64,000 nucleotides of DNA from Kitasatospora cinereorecta. Lineage in GTDB: Bacteria; Actinomycetota; Actinomycetes; Streptomycetales; Streptomycetaceae. The notes below the pieces were generated by a model. It was not told the DNA's origin, did not search any database, and saw only the letters and a list, made by a program, of their open reading frames with translations. Numbering within the stretch: position 1 is the first letter of the stretch; each line of letters opens with the position of its first letter. Location: assembly GCF_024172095.1 (NCBI RefSeq), contig NZ_JAMZDX010000008.1, positions 1-64,000 of the forward strand. The letters run 5' to 3'. Of this stretch, positions 40,999-49,828 are shown in pieces. Both the position numbers and the translations under genes were made by a program.

Positions 40999-42246
40999 GT
41001 GATCCCCATCCATCTCTCCACGAATCACCCTCGATGGACCCCTGAGACAGAGGAGGAGCTCCAGGGCGCCATCGATATGGGTCTGCTCGAGGAATCCCAC
41101 TACCTGGACCTCAAGGAAGCACTCGCCAGCAAGAGCGACAACCGGGAGACCGCGAGAGACCTGGCGTCCTTCGCGATCGACGGCGGGACGCTGATCATCG
41201 GGATCGCCGAGGACACGGCGTCCAACGTCTTCTCCCTCGCTCCTCAGCCGCTGGTCGGCCTACCGGAGAAGATCGAGCAGATTGCCCGGAACACTCCCGA
41301 CCCTCCGCTCAACGTCCTCACCGACAGCATCCCGTCGACCGCAGATCCCCAGGCTGGCTACCTGATCGTTCACATTCCGGCCAGCCCCAGTGCACCCCAC
41401 ATGGTCGACGGCCGCTACTACGGACGGGGAGACAAGACCAAGCATCGCCTCGCCGATCCCGAGGTCCTGCTCCTGCACGAGCGTCGGCGCATCGCCGAGA
41501 AGGACGCGCTCGCCATGCTGCAGTACGAGATGGAGCGCGATCCGATCCCCGACGGCGAGCAGGCCCACTTCTTCTTCGTAGCCCATCCCCTGGCGGCACG
41601 ACGAGACATGCTCAAGGACCTCGTCAGCGGCGACTGGAACCTGCAGATGGCTCACTTAATCCAGAAGGCTTACACCCCCGAGCTGAACACACAGCTTGGC
41701 CAGGGCGTCGTCCCCCCGATCACCTACGCTTCCACCGGGTACCGCGTTTCCCGTGGCGCTGCTCGCGCGACGAACAATCTGAGCAACGGACGGAAGTACA
41801 CCCCGAACCCGTCGACCTCCGAGATCGCACTCGAGCTGCAGGTACACGAGAACGGCGGCATGCGTCTGTACAGCAGCCGGCTATCGGAGGCTCTGCATTC
41901 CCGACCCAACTCCGACGAGCAGTTCATCTACGAGAACGCTGCGGTCGACCTCACCCGCCGGATGTTGGTCCTGATTCACTCGGCCAGCGAGAACGCCGGC
42001 TACTTCGGCAACTGGGCGCTCGCGGTGGGAGTCACCAAGCTCCGGGGCCTCCGGATCTTCCCTTACCACGCGCCCGGGTCGCTTCCTCCCGAAGCTCGGT
42101 ATGAGGAGGACACATACCAGGAGACCTCTGCCGTCACGTGGGCCGAACTCAATAGCACACCGGGAGAGATCACACACAAGCTCATCGGACCTCTACTGCG
42201 GGCCCTGGATGCCGAGCACCTGCACACCAAGCTCCTGCAGGACTGA
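40999..42246 (+). CDS. AlbA_2/Schlafen-type ATP-binding-domain protein (415 aa)
   Basis: GTG/ATG region at 40999 follows AAGGAGGATGACCC. Residues about 33-160 match the AlbA_2 (Schlafen core) domain: ESHYLDLKEAL with the acidic start, the SFAIDGGTLIIGIAED strand-turn, and YYGRGDKTKHRLADPEVLLL. The C-terminal 230 residues are unrecognised alpha/beta. AlbA_2 proteins occur as regulators and in defence islands. It is followed, after 266 nt without a gene, by the hydrolase-caspase operon; whether it belongs to that module is unknown. Confidence 0.65.
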   Translation: MIPIHLSTNHPRWTPETEEELQGAIDMGLLEESHYLDLKEALASKSDNRETARDLASFAIDGGTLIIGIAEDTASNVFSLAPQPLVGLPEKIEQIARNTPDPPLNVLTDSIPSTADPQAGYLIVHIPASPSAPHMVDGRYYGRGDKTKHRLADPEVLLLHERRRIAEKDALAMLQYEMERDPIPDGEQAHFFFVAHPLAARRDMLKDLVSGDWNLQMAHLIQKAYTPELNTQLGQGVVPPITYASTGYRVSRGAARATNNLSNGRKYTPNPSTSEIALELQVHENGGMRLYSSRLSEALHSRPNSDEQFIYENAAVDLTRRMLVLIHSASENAGYFGNWALAVGVTKLRGLRIFPYHAPGSLPPEARYEEDTYQETSAVTWAELNSTPGEITHKLIGPLLRALDAEHLHTKLLQD

Positions 42247-42512
42247 TCGCTTGGGGCCCGGCGCACGCCCGCGCATGCCGGGCGGCGCTACCGAAATTCG
42301 ATCGGACTGCAAGGCGTGGTCAGCGACCGGACACATGCGACGTCGAACGCCGATGCGCGCCTTCTGTCGACTCAGGCGCGCGGCCAGCACGGGCACGGAG
42401 AACATCTGGCAACGGGACGGCTCTGGTGGCAGCACCAGCGGCCGAGTGTGACCCTGGGAGTGGACGTGGCAGCGCGACTACGCGGTCGGGACTAGAGGAC
42501 CGAGGTATCGCC
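42247..42512. other. intergenic region before the caspase operon
   Basis: No gene or clear hairpin seen. The promoter of the three-gene operon must lie here; GAGGACCGAGG is the likely ribosome-binding site for 42513. Confidence 0.4.
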
Positions 42513-43997
42513 ATGTCAGATCAGGCATACATTGTCATCACCGGCCGCAACGGCCAGCTGGACAGGCGCGACTCCGCGTCAGTGGACGACATCGTCGCGG
42601 CGGTGCGCTCCGGACACGACCTCGTCGTCCACCTTCACGGCGGGCTGGTCAACGAAGCCAGCGGGTTACGGACGGCGCGTCGGCTGACCCCGGAGTACCT
42701 CGACGCCGGAGCGTCCCCGGTTTTCGTGGTGTGGCAGAGCGGTCTGCTTGAAGTGCTGTGCCATAACCTCGACGAGATTTTCCGCGAAGAGATCTTCAAG
42801 CGCATGCTCAAGTGGGTGCTGCAGTTCACCGTGGGCAAGTTGTGGCAGGGCCCCGGTGAACGAGCGGCGGGGGCGCTTCCTGTACCCAACGACATCAAGG
42901 TCAAGACCGAACTGGCCCGCCGCGCCAAAGACCAGGAGCCATTCGACGAGGCCTTGCAGGAACCCGGGCTCACCGAGGTGTCGGACGCCGAACGGCGGGA
43001 GCTGGAGTCCGCAATCGAGAGTGATCCGGACCTCTTGGCCGAGCTCGAGCAGGTTCTGACGGCCAGGCACCCGGAGACCACGACCGAGGGTTCGCGCGGG
43101 GTGGTACTACGCCGGGAGGGATCAAGCGCGACGCTGATGGATCCCGATGCGCTCGACGAGGTCGACACCCGGGCGAGCGGGGACCGCGGAATCGTCACCA
43201 CGCTGGCGCTGGCCAGGAAGTGTGGGCAGGTCCTAGTCCGTGTGATCAGCCGATGCCGGGCGCAGACCGACCACGGGATCTACCCGACCGTGGTGGAGGA
43301 GCTGCTGCGCGCGTTCTATCTCGCCAATGCCGGTGGCGCGGTGTGGTCGGCCATGAAAAAGGAGACGTCGGACACCTTCGCCTCCGCCCACGACCGCTTC
43401 GGCCGTCTCCTCCTGGATGGGCTGAGCGGCGCGCTTGCCAGCGGGTCCCGCCCCAGAATCACGCTAGTCGGGCACAGTACCGGAGCGGTCTACATCGACA
43501 ACCTGCTGGCGGAAGTGGCCCGAGGCCGGACCGAGGGCGATCGCGTTTGGCCAGACGACACGCGGTTCCAGGTCGTCTTCCTTGCCCCGGCCTGTACGTA
43601 CGACCACTTCACGGTGGCGCTCGACAAGGGCGGCGGGCTCATCAAGGACCTTCGCATGTTCACCATGGACGACGCCACGGAGGCCAGCGACCGGCTGGTC
43701 GGACCGCTCTACCCCCGATCTCTGCTCTACTTCGTCTCCGGTGTCCTGGAGCGGAATGCACGGGGAGCCTCCGCCTGCGTGCCACTGCTTGGGATGGCGC
43801 GCTACCGAGAGGCCGCCTACCAGACCGTCGTGGCGCTGGGTCCCGGTCGGAAGTACCTGACCGCCGAGCGAGTGGTGTTGTCGCCCAGTGCCGAAGGCTC
43901 CCCTCCGGGTCGGCAGGCCGGCGCCAGAAGCCACACCTCCTTCGACGACGACTCGCTAGTGCTGGGAAGCATCGCGACCATGATTCGGGGCGCATGA
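42513..43997 (+). CDS. alpha/beta hydrolase (lipase-like) of a caspase operon (494 aa)
   Basis: LVVHLHGGLVNEASG (residues 37-51) gives the HGG oxyanion strand, and ITLVGHSTGAVYIDN (about 316-330) the nucleophile elbow G-H-S-T-G with Ser about 321. A helical, charged insertion of about 130 residues (about 110-240) separates them. VVFLAPACTYDHF could supply the acid/His region. Substrate unknown; a lipase or esterase is suggested. It overlaps the caspase gene by 4 nt (ATGA), implying stoichiometric expression. Confidence 0.7.
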   Translation: MSDQAYIVITGRNGQLDRRDSASVDDIVAAVRSGHDLVVHLHGGLVNEASGLRTARRLTPEYLDAGASPVFVVWQSGLLEVLCHNLDEIFREEIFKRMLKWVLQFTVGKLWQGPGERAAGALPVPNDIKVKTELARRAKDQEPFDEALQEPGLTEVSDAERRELESAIESDPDLLAELEQVLTARHPETTTEGSRGVVLRREGSSATLMDPDALDEVDTRASGDRGIVTTLALARKCGQVLVRVISRCRAQTDHGIYPTVVEELLRAFYLANAGGAVWSAMKKETSDTFASAHDRFGRLLLDGLSGALASGSRPRITLVGHSTGAVYIDNLLAEVARGRTEGDRVWPDDTRFQVVFLAPACTYDHFTVALDKGGGLIKDLRMFTMDDATEASDRLVGPLYPRSLLYFVSGVLERNARGASACVPLLGMARYREAAYQTVVALGPGRKYLTAERVVLSPSAEGSPPGRQAGARSHTSFDDDSLVLGSIATMIRGA

Positions 43998-45049
43998 TGC
44001 ACGCTCACCACTTCGGCGTGGTCACCGGCATCACACGCTATCCGGGGATCAGTGATCTCAGCGGACCGGTCAATGACGCGCAGGCGTTCCTCGAGTGGCT
44101 GCTCGAGCCCACGGGTGGGGGGGTGCCTTCGACCAACGTAGAACTGATCACTACACCGGACACGGGCGTTGCCTTCTCCGAGGCTTACGATGCCCGGCCG
44201 ATCAAACGCGAGATCGACCGCGCCCTCGAACTGGTCAACACTCAGGCAAAGGCGACCTTCGCGGATGACCCCGAGCAGTGGCAGGAGTCCCGGCTGTACC
44301 TCTACGTGGCCGGCCACGGAATCATGCCCGGGAGAGGTGAGACCGCCCTGCTGCTCGCCGACGCGCGAGCGGGAATGTACGAGAACCTGGAGCTTCGGTC
44401 CTACCTCGAGTGGTATCGCATCTGTGGGCTGTTCCGCGAGGTCGTCGTGTTCGCCGACTGCTGCCGAAACTGGTTCGGGCAGGTAGAACCATCCGCGGTC
44501 CCGTTCAGCCGGTACGGACGTCCGGCCGCCCAGGTCTTCGCGCTCGTGGGCTACGCGGCCGGCCCAGGTGATCCTGCCTATGAACAGGTGGAGGCGGACG
44601 TGTCTCCTGACGATCGGCGCGGCTACTTCACCCAGGCCCTCCTTGACGGACTTCGCGCCGCGCCGGCAGACCCGGCCCTCGGAGCCATCACATCCACCAC
44701 CCTCGCACCATACGTGCAAACCGTGGTCGAGGAAGCCACCCGGCACAAGCCCGTCCCTCAACAGGTCGAGATGCCGTCCGACCCTGGGCACCCCATCATC
44801 CTCGCAACCCCCAGGCCCGGCCACAACCACACGGTGACCATCCGCTTCCCAGCCAGCTGGTCCGGACCGGTGGAGCTCCTGCTGCCCGGCGGGCAGAGAG
44901 TCGCGTTCGACCCCGTGGCAGCACCTTGGACAATCGAACTGCCCTCCGGAGCCTACGGGGTGGTGCTCCCCGGCACCTGCGACGGATCTCCGTTCGCCAA
45001 CGAGGGCCTGTTTATGGTCGCCGGAGGTAGCCGTGACGTCCAGCTCTGA
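43994..45049 (+). CDS. caspase-like protease (peptidase C14 family, 351 aa)
   Basis: The p20-like core is at residues 1-230: GVVTGITRYPGISDLSGPVN (substrate-side strand), RLYLYVAGHG with catalytic His108, and EVVVFADCCRN with catalytic Cys157 (D-C-C in place of D-x-C). RGYFTQALLDGLRA fits the p10-side helix. Residues about 270-351 are a beta-rich tail (TVTIRFPASWSGPVELLLPG) reminiscent of a PEGA/Ig-like domain. It may be activated by, or act on, the partner proteins. It overlaps the downstream gene by 17 nt. Confidence 0.8.
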   Translation: MMHAHHFGVVTGITRYPGISDLSGPVNDAQAFLEWLLEPTGGGVPSTNVELITTPDTGVAFSEAYDARPIKREIDRALELVNTQAKATFADDPEQWQESRLYLYVAGHGIMPGRGETALLLADARAGMYENLELRSYLEWYRICGLFREVVVFADCCRNWFGQVEPSAVPFSRYGRPAAQVFALVGYAAGPGDPAYEQVEADVSPDDRRGYFTQALLDGLRAAPADPALGAITSTTLAPYVQTVVEEATRHKPVPQQVEMPSDPGHPIILATPRPGHNHTVTIRFPASWSGPVELLLPGGQRVAFDPVAAPWTIELPSGAYGVVLPGTCDGSPFANEGLFMVAGGSRDVQL

Positions 45050-46445
45050 GTTGGCGAAGCTCACACTGACCAGCGACACCCCGGGCGCACTGCTCAGCAT
45101 CGTCGACAGCACTCTCCGTCAAGTGGCGTCCGGGTACGGGTTCCTAAGAGAGCAACTGGCGCCAGGGGTCTACCGGATCCAGGCACGACTCGGAGGCACC
45201 AACAACACACATCTGATCTCACTCGCACCGGGCTCCAGCGAGCGCCGAGACCTCACCGTCCCCTTCCCCTCAGCCGCACCGGTCTACGGAACCTCGACCG
45301 AGAAAGAGACACATGGAGAACTCACCGAGGCGCTGAGCGAGTCGGTCTCCGACATTGTCGGTCCCGACGCCGGCGTCGTGCTGATCCTCCGCAATCTCTG
45401 CGGCTCGCCGGCCTACCCCCTGTACAGGAATGAAGTCACGCTGCTCGACTCGAACCTCCGGGAGGTCAACTGGTACTACAACAGCTGGATACTGGCGGAC
45501 CCGGAGGACGCCGCGGGACTGTGCGGGCGTTTCCCGCCCGGGCCATACGTGCTGCGGACCGTCGGCTTAAGCCCAGAAGGCAACTCCACCACCGACCAGG
45601 CCATCTGGCTCTCAGCTGGCTGGCAGACCGTAGTGTTCATCCCGAACGGCCCCCGCGGTCCGGAGGCTCGCGGTCTCTCCGTACACATGGTTCCGCACTC
45701 AAAGCCGTGGAATCGGCTGGACCCGATCTCGCTGGAGGTCGAGGCAGCGCTGGCCGGGCTCCGCGACGGCATCCCGTCGATCCCCCAAGAGCTACCGGGC
45801 CAGCTCGTAGACGGCCGGATCACCAATCCGATGCTGGGCATTCTCGGCCTGCACACCCTCCTGCTGGACACCTACCCCGACCTCCCCGATGACGGTCTGT
45901 CGTCCGCGGTCGCCAACGTTGAAGAGCTGCTCTGGCCTCCTCACCCCGATGCTCTGGCGATCGAGTGGGTGCTACCTCCCGAAGATCGCGCACCGATGTC
46001 TGTCCCGTGGCCGCCGATGCTCGCTTCGTCGTACCGGCGGCTTCTGCTCCCCGCCGACCTCGAGGACAGCCGCGTCCTGCCGACGGGCAGTCCTTCGGAA
46101 CGGGTGGCACCCTACCTTCGTCCGTCGGAGCCCTGGCTCCAGTGGTCCTCGACGCCAGACCTGCTCACCGAGCGCTACACCGGAGGTGAGCCCCCGTGGC
46201 TTGGTGGATGGCACGTGGAGGCCGTGACGGAGCAGCCGGAGATCCGTGCCCCGGGGGCGGCAGTGGCCACGGTCGACCGTGTGCTGGCGGAAATCGCGGG
46301 ATTCCTGGAGATGGAGCGCGGACGGTTGGTCGAACAGCTCGGTACCCAGGAGCTGGCCCGCAGATGCGGGCTGCCCGAGTCCCTCGTCACCGCTGCCCTT
46401 CGAGAACTCGGCGTTGGCCGGCCCATTGCAACTGTCAGTACATGA
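45033..46445 (+). CDS. beta-domain/HTH partner of the caspase module (470 aa)
   Basis: GTG start overlapping the caspase gene; TGGTCGCCGGAGGTAGCC precedes it. Residues about 8-80 (LTLTSDTPGALLSIVDSTL, APGVYRIQARLGG) look like a PEGA-type beta domain similar in style to the caspase tail. A large unrecognised middle follows, and residues about 425-465 (LVEQLGTQELARRCGLPESL) resemble an HTH. It could be the sensor or the protease substrate; nothing in the sequence decides this. Confidence 0.55.
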   Translation: MTSSSELAKLTLTSDTPGALLSIVDSTLRQVASGYGFLREQLAPGVYRIQARLGGTNNTHLISLAPGSSERRDLTVPFPSAAPVYGTSTEKETHGELTEALSESVSDIVGPDAGVVLILRNLCGSPAYPLYRNEVTLLDSNLREVNWYYNSWILADPEDAAGLCGRFPPGPYVLRTVGLSPEGNSTTDQAIWLSAGWQTVVFIPNGPRGPEARGLSVHMVPHSKPWNRLDPISLEVEAALAGLRDGIPSIPQELPGQLVDGRITNPMLGILGLHTLLLDTYPDLPDDGLSSAVANVEELLWPPHPDALAIEWVLPPEDRAPMSVPWPPMLASSYRRLLLPADLEDSRVLPTGSPSERVAPYLRPSEPWLQWSSTPDLLTERYTGGEPPWLGGWHVEAVTEQPEIRAPGAAVATVDRVLAEIAGFLEMERGRLVEQLGTQELARRCGLPESLVTAALRELGVGRPIATVST

Positions 46446-46776
46446 CTGTCCTGAACGGCTTCCGTCCCGGTGTTGCGGATGTCGCTCAGCCCACCCGCCA
46501 CGGCGGCCGGGGTTACCTCGGTGATCCGCTCCGCTTCCAGGTCCAGCAGAACGGGCTGGCCAGTCACGGCCTGATGAGGAACGCGGTGACCGTCTCGATC
46601 ACCGCGGCTTGCCAGCCGGGTGAAGAACCTCCTTCTTCGCGGGTGACGCCCGCCTGTGGACCAGGACCGGCAGTGTCTGGGGGCGTTCGACGATGGCAAG
46701 TGTGCCGCTCAGTCGCGTGCCGTCGAAGGACCGGAACCCCGTATCGCGATCAGCCATGCACTGAGCCGGTTCGGGC
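46446..46776. other. gene-poor stretch with alpha/beta hydrolase relic
   Basis: Apart from the fragment at 46640-46757 on the minus strand, no gene is supported here. Confidence 0.4.
46640..46757 (-). pseudogene. N-terminal stump of an alpha/beta hydrolase
   Basis: Reading from ATG at 46757 gives FRSFDGTRLSGTLAIVERPQ then LPVLVH, the start of many Streptomyces alpha/beta hydrolases (FDGTxLxGTL...VLVHG). The frame then breaks, while another frame shows RRRRFFTRLAS where GGFFTRLA is usual. The rest of the gene is absent. Confidence 0.35.
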
Positions 46777-48483
46777 TCACCCGGCGCGGGTCTGGCGGAG
46801 GCTCTCCAGGCAGTCCGGGCACATCGCCGGTTCCGGCGCGGTGCCGGTTCCCGGCCTGCCGCACGGCCCACTGCCCAGGCCGTCCGGGCCGGGTGCCTCG
46901 CACCGCCAAGTCACCAGGGCGCGTCCCGGGGCGGGCTGCGGTGCGGGGCGGCGCTGGGGGCGCGGGCCGGACGGCTGGTCCAGGGCGGTGGTCTCCTGCT
47001 CCAGGTGCTCCTGGGCGCGGCGGGCCTGACGCTCGGCCGCCCGCAGGCCGCAGACGCGGCACTCCTCACCCGAGCCGAGGATCAGCCCGCGTTCGCAGTC
47101 CGGCCGTTCGCAGTCCTGGCTGGAGAGGATGGCCGCGATGTAGCCGACCGGCCCCCGGATCTCCCGGCTCTTGACCCGCTCCGGCGCCCCGGCCCGCCAC
47201 CAGCCGTCGTTGATCCGGGCCAGGGCGTGCTCCGGGGACCGCCCCGCCCACAGCAGGTCGCGGACGGCCCGGCGCAGCGGCGGGACCTTGATGGCCGGGT
47301 GCTCGCTGACGCCGAGGGCGTCGACCATTGCGAAGACCTCCTCCTCCCGGGCGACGGGCTTGGAGGCGGTGGTGCGGATCGTCTTGGTGCGGGGCTTCGT
47401 GGTCTTGGTCGCGGCTGTGCCGCCGCTCGGGTTCGGCTGGGGGCGCGAGCGTGCGCCGCGAGCCGCGCGCGGCCAACCACCTGTACTTGCCCTTCGGGCG
47501 TCCGGAAGGAGCTCGCTGCGACTGTTCTCACTACTGCTCTTAATGATGTCCGCGTGGTGTCCCCACCCATGTCCGCCTGGTGACGCCACCCCTGTCCGCG
47601 TGGTGTCCCCACCCATGTCCGCCTGGTGACGCCACCCCCCGGTGAAGGCGGCGAGCTCGCGGTCGTCGCGGGCGGCGGCGCGGGCCCGCCAGAGCCGGGC
47701 GTCGAGGAGGAAGTAGGAGGAGGCGACGCGACCGCCGCCGTCCTGCGCGGGGAGGAAGTTGTCCTGCATGACGAGAAGGCCGTCGGCCCGCATCTGGGCC
47801 AGGACATCGGTGACGGCGGTCCGGGACAGCCCGGTGCAGGCCATCAGCTCCTTCACGGTGGGCGGCCGGTCGGTGATTGCCCGGTTGTGGATGTTCACGA
47901 AGGTGGCGATCGCGGCGTAGACGGACTTGTAGTTGGGCGAGCGCTCGCCGGTGCGGGCGATGCGGGCGTCGAGCTTGACGTAGTCGATGCCGGGTGCGCG
48001 CTGGACGCGGGGCACCGGCCGGCCGTCGGGGCCGAGGACGGCGGTGGGTGCCGGAGCGGCGGCCCTCTGCAGGAGTTGCTGGGCCCAGCGCTCGCGGTCG
48101 AGGAGCTGGTACAGGTTGGCGTCGGCCAGCGCGTCGTTGCCGGGAGCGGTCTGGGGTTGGACTGCCAGGATCTGGCGGTCCACCAGGTCGGCGGTGGCCC
48201 GGTCGAGGGTCTTGACCGAGCGGCCCATGCAGGCGGCGACGGTCTTGCGGTACGGGAGGAGCGTGTAGCGGGCCTCCGTGGACCAGGCCGCCACGGACTC
48301 GGTGGTGAGGGTGACGCGCTCTTCGATCCCGGCGAAGGAGGAGAGCGCCATGTACGCGGCCTTGGTGGTGGGCGCGCAGTCACCGTCCCGGGCGAGACGG
48401 GCGTCGAACTCGACGTAGTCGAGGCCCTCGCAGACCAGGCAGCCGTCGGGGCCGGTGGAGAGCCCGGTGAAGAAGGTGGTCAC
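46777..48483 (-). CDS. double winged-helix plasmid protein, possibly replication-related (568 aa)
   Basis: GTG at 48483 in a GTGA overlap with the membrane-protein gene. Two related segments are visible: residues about 22-130 (LDYVEFDARLARDGDCAPTT, then wHTH SVKTLDRATADLVDR) and about 165-270 (IDYVKLDARIARTGERSPNY, then LMACTGLSRTAVTDVLAQMR), each a winged helix. A low-complexity linker contains the 46-bp tandem duplication; then a helical domain and a C-terminal Cys cluster (CERPDCERG, CRVCGL, CPDCLESL). Layout resembles Streptomyces plasmid HTH/replication-initiator-like proteins; the assignment is tentative. Confidence 0.55.
   Translation of the reverse strand: MTTFFTGLSTGPDGCLVCEGLDYVEFDARLARDGDCAPTTKAAYMALSSFAGIEERVTLTTESVAAWSTEARYTLLPYRKTVAACMGRSVKTLDRATADLVDRQILAVQPQTAPGNDALADANLYQLLDRERWAQQLLQRAAAPAPTAVLGPDGRPVPRVQRAPGIDYVKLDARIARTGERSPNYKSVYAAIATFVNIHNRAITDRPPTVKELMACTGLSRTAVTDVLAQMRADGLLVMQDNFLPAQDGGGRVASSYFLLDARLWRARAAARDDRELAAFTGGWRHQADMGGDTTRTGVASPGGHGWGHHADIIKSSSENSRSELLPDARRASTGGWPRAARGARSRPQPNPSGGTAATKTTKPRTKTIRTTASKPVAREEEVFAMVDALGVSEHPAIKVPPLRRAVRDLLWAGRSPEHALARINDGWWRAGAPERVKSREIRGPVGYIAAILSSQDCERPDCERGLILGSGEECRVCGLRAAERQARRAQEHLEQETTALDQPSGPRPQRRPAPQPAPGRALVTWRCEAPGPDGLGSGPCGRPGTGTAPEPAMCPDCLESLRQTRAG
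47548..47639. repeat. 46-bp tandem duplication inside a coding linker
   Basis: GTCCGCGTGGTGTCCCCACC and its continuation repeat with a period of 46 bp (47548 and 47594). The period is not a multiple of three, so the copies are read in different frames on the minus strand (HQADMGGDTTRTG versus GGHGWGHHADI), yet the gene stays open. Confidence 0.75.
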
Positions 48484-49148
48484 CAGGTCACCGCCTGCTG
48501 GCCGCGGGTGGCGGTGTAGACGCTGTCGCGGTCGGGGTCCCAGGCGCCGCGATGGGCTTGGGGGAAGAGGAAGTAGCCGTACGGGTCCTCGATCGGCTGG
48601 GCGTCGGTCGGTTGCCCGGCCCGGATGTCGGTGAGGGCAGCGTGGACGGTGCGGGCGACGAGCAGCCACGCCTCCCGGGTGAACGGGTGGGCGGGGCCGA
48701 ACTCGTGGGCGGCATCGTCTGTGAGGAAGCCCGCCCAGGTCCGGGCGATCGAGATACGGCCCTCGGCAAGGGCGGCGTTGACGGCCGCGTACTCCTGCCG
48801 GTACCAGCGCGGGGGCACCGGCGGCTCGGAAGGCTTCGGCGGGAGCGGCGCCGAGGCGGCAGGTCGTGGAATCGGCGTGGCGAGGCGGAGCGGGCCGGCG
48901 GCAGCGGTCCGGCGGCGGTGCAACGCGCGGATCGCTCGGGTGGCGAGGAGCAGGGGCCAGAAGAGGGTCAGCGCCACCGAGGCGGCGACGGCCGCCAGGA
49001 CGGCGGTGGGTCCTGGGGGGCGCCGGAGCCGGTTGCCGCCGACTCCGGTGAGCGCGATGTAGAAGGCGCCGACCGGAAGGTAAGTGGTTACGGCGACGGC
49101 GGCCAGGCAGCTGGTGTCGCCGGGCAGCAGGGTCGGCAGCAGGTCCAT
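48480..49148 (-). CDS. membrane protein preceding the winged-helix gene (222 aa)
   Basis: The ATG at 49148 is behind GAGGAGACCCCGCG, better than upstream alternatives. Two hydrophobic segments at about residues 14-35 and 47-70, then a Pro-rich linker and an alpha/beta cytoplasmic domain. It overlaps the next gene in GTGA. The TCAAGG-type module is 41 bp upstream, suggesting that this pair belongs to the transfer/replication regulon. Confidence 0.6.
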   Translation of the reverse strand: MDLLPTLLPGDTSCLAAVAVTTYLPVGAFYIALTGVGGNRLRRPPGPTAVLAAVAASVALTLFWPLLLATRAIRALHRRRTAAAGPLRLATPIPRPAASAPLPPKPSEPPVPPRWYRQEYAAVNAALAEGRISIARTWAGFLTDDAAHEFGPAHPFTREAWLLVARTVHAALTDIRAGQPTDAQPIEDPYGYFLFPQAHRGAWDPDRDSVYTATRGQQAVTW

Positions 49149-49188
49149 CGCGGGGTCTCCTCGGGCTGTGGTGGTCAGTGCCCGAGGC

Positions 49189-49290
49189 AACCCCGCACTT
49201 CTGGACGGACCCCTTGACGATCAAGGTGCAGCAGATAACGACTGCGCATCGCCGCCGATCAAGGTGATCCGGCACTTCTGGATGGTGCGC
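49189..49290 (-). repeat. TCAAGG repeat module upstream of the 49.1-kb minus operon
   Basis: Read on the minus strand: TCAAGGGGTCCG/TCCAGAAGTGCG tandem 12-bp repeats then GGGGTT (49217 down to 49189). A palindrome CCTTGACGATCAAGG is at 49212-49226 and the GCACTTCTGGA motif recurs at 49272. Same organisation as at 39.4 and 52.65 kb. Confidence 0.65.
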
Positions 49291-49339
49291 ACCTGTGCCC
49301 CGTGCCACCGAACCGGGAACGCTTGCCAGGAAGTAGGAC

Positions 49340-49533
49340 TGAACGCATTTCGTGGACCGCCGCTGGTCATCCGCCTGCACCTCCTCCCACTGCGCGCCGC
49401 CCAGCAGCCGGGCCCGGGGGGCGCCCCAGCGGTTCGGTTCGACGGGGGAGGCGAACACACCCCCGCGCCCAAGCGCCTTGTGCAGCTGCTCCAGCACGCA
49501 CACCGCGTAGGCGTGGCGGTCCACCGCGCTCAC
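49340..49533 (-). pseudogene. Tn3-family transposase fragment
   Basis: The minus strand reads AVDRHAYAVCVLEQLHKALG, then GGVFASPVEPNRWGAPRARL and GGAQWEEV, closely following an internal segment of Tn3-type TnpA (VxCVLExLHxAL...VF...RWxDPRARLL). Neither end nor inverted repeats are present. Confidence 0.6.
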
Positions 49534-49692
49534 CGGCAGGTCAGGGGTTGGAGAACACCGCCTTCAGTTCACGGTGCAGCAAGCACCTCGCGAGCGGTGG
49601 ATCCGTGGTTGTGGAGGGCGAGCGCCTATGCCCAATAGGTGATCTGGCCCCGCCGGACGCGGTCGCGCTGTGTCCCGTCTCACCGATGGGCC

Positions 49693-49773
49693 GAGTGGAA
49701 GTTCCGCGCCATCGGCCAGGGCTACGCCTCGGGCCTGCGCGGCATCGCCCAGGTCTTCGGCGTGAACGGGTGA
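49693..49773 (+). pseudogene. terD: TerD C-terminal relic
   Basis: EWKFRAIGQGYASGLRGIAQ followed by VFGVNG and stop is the characteristic end of TerD/TerE stress proteins. Everything upstream is missing. Confidence 0.7.
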
Positions 49774-49828
49774 GCCATGGGCAACGTCCGGCGGACAAAG
49801 GGGGCGCTGCACCGTCACACACCTTCGG

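Noticed and set aside
47548..47639. Tandem repeat considered as a CRISPR array
   Set aside because: Fewer than two full units, no spacers, lies within a coding frame and there are no cas genes.
48484..49533. Upstream extension of the 568-aa winged-helix protein into a single 918-residue protein
   Set aside because: The extension runs through the membrane-protein gene in another frame, the TCAAGG module and the transposase fragment; the GTG at 48483 in a GTGA overlap is the credible start.
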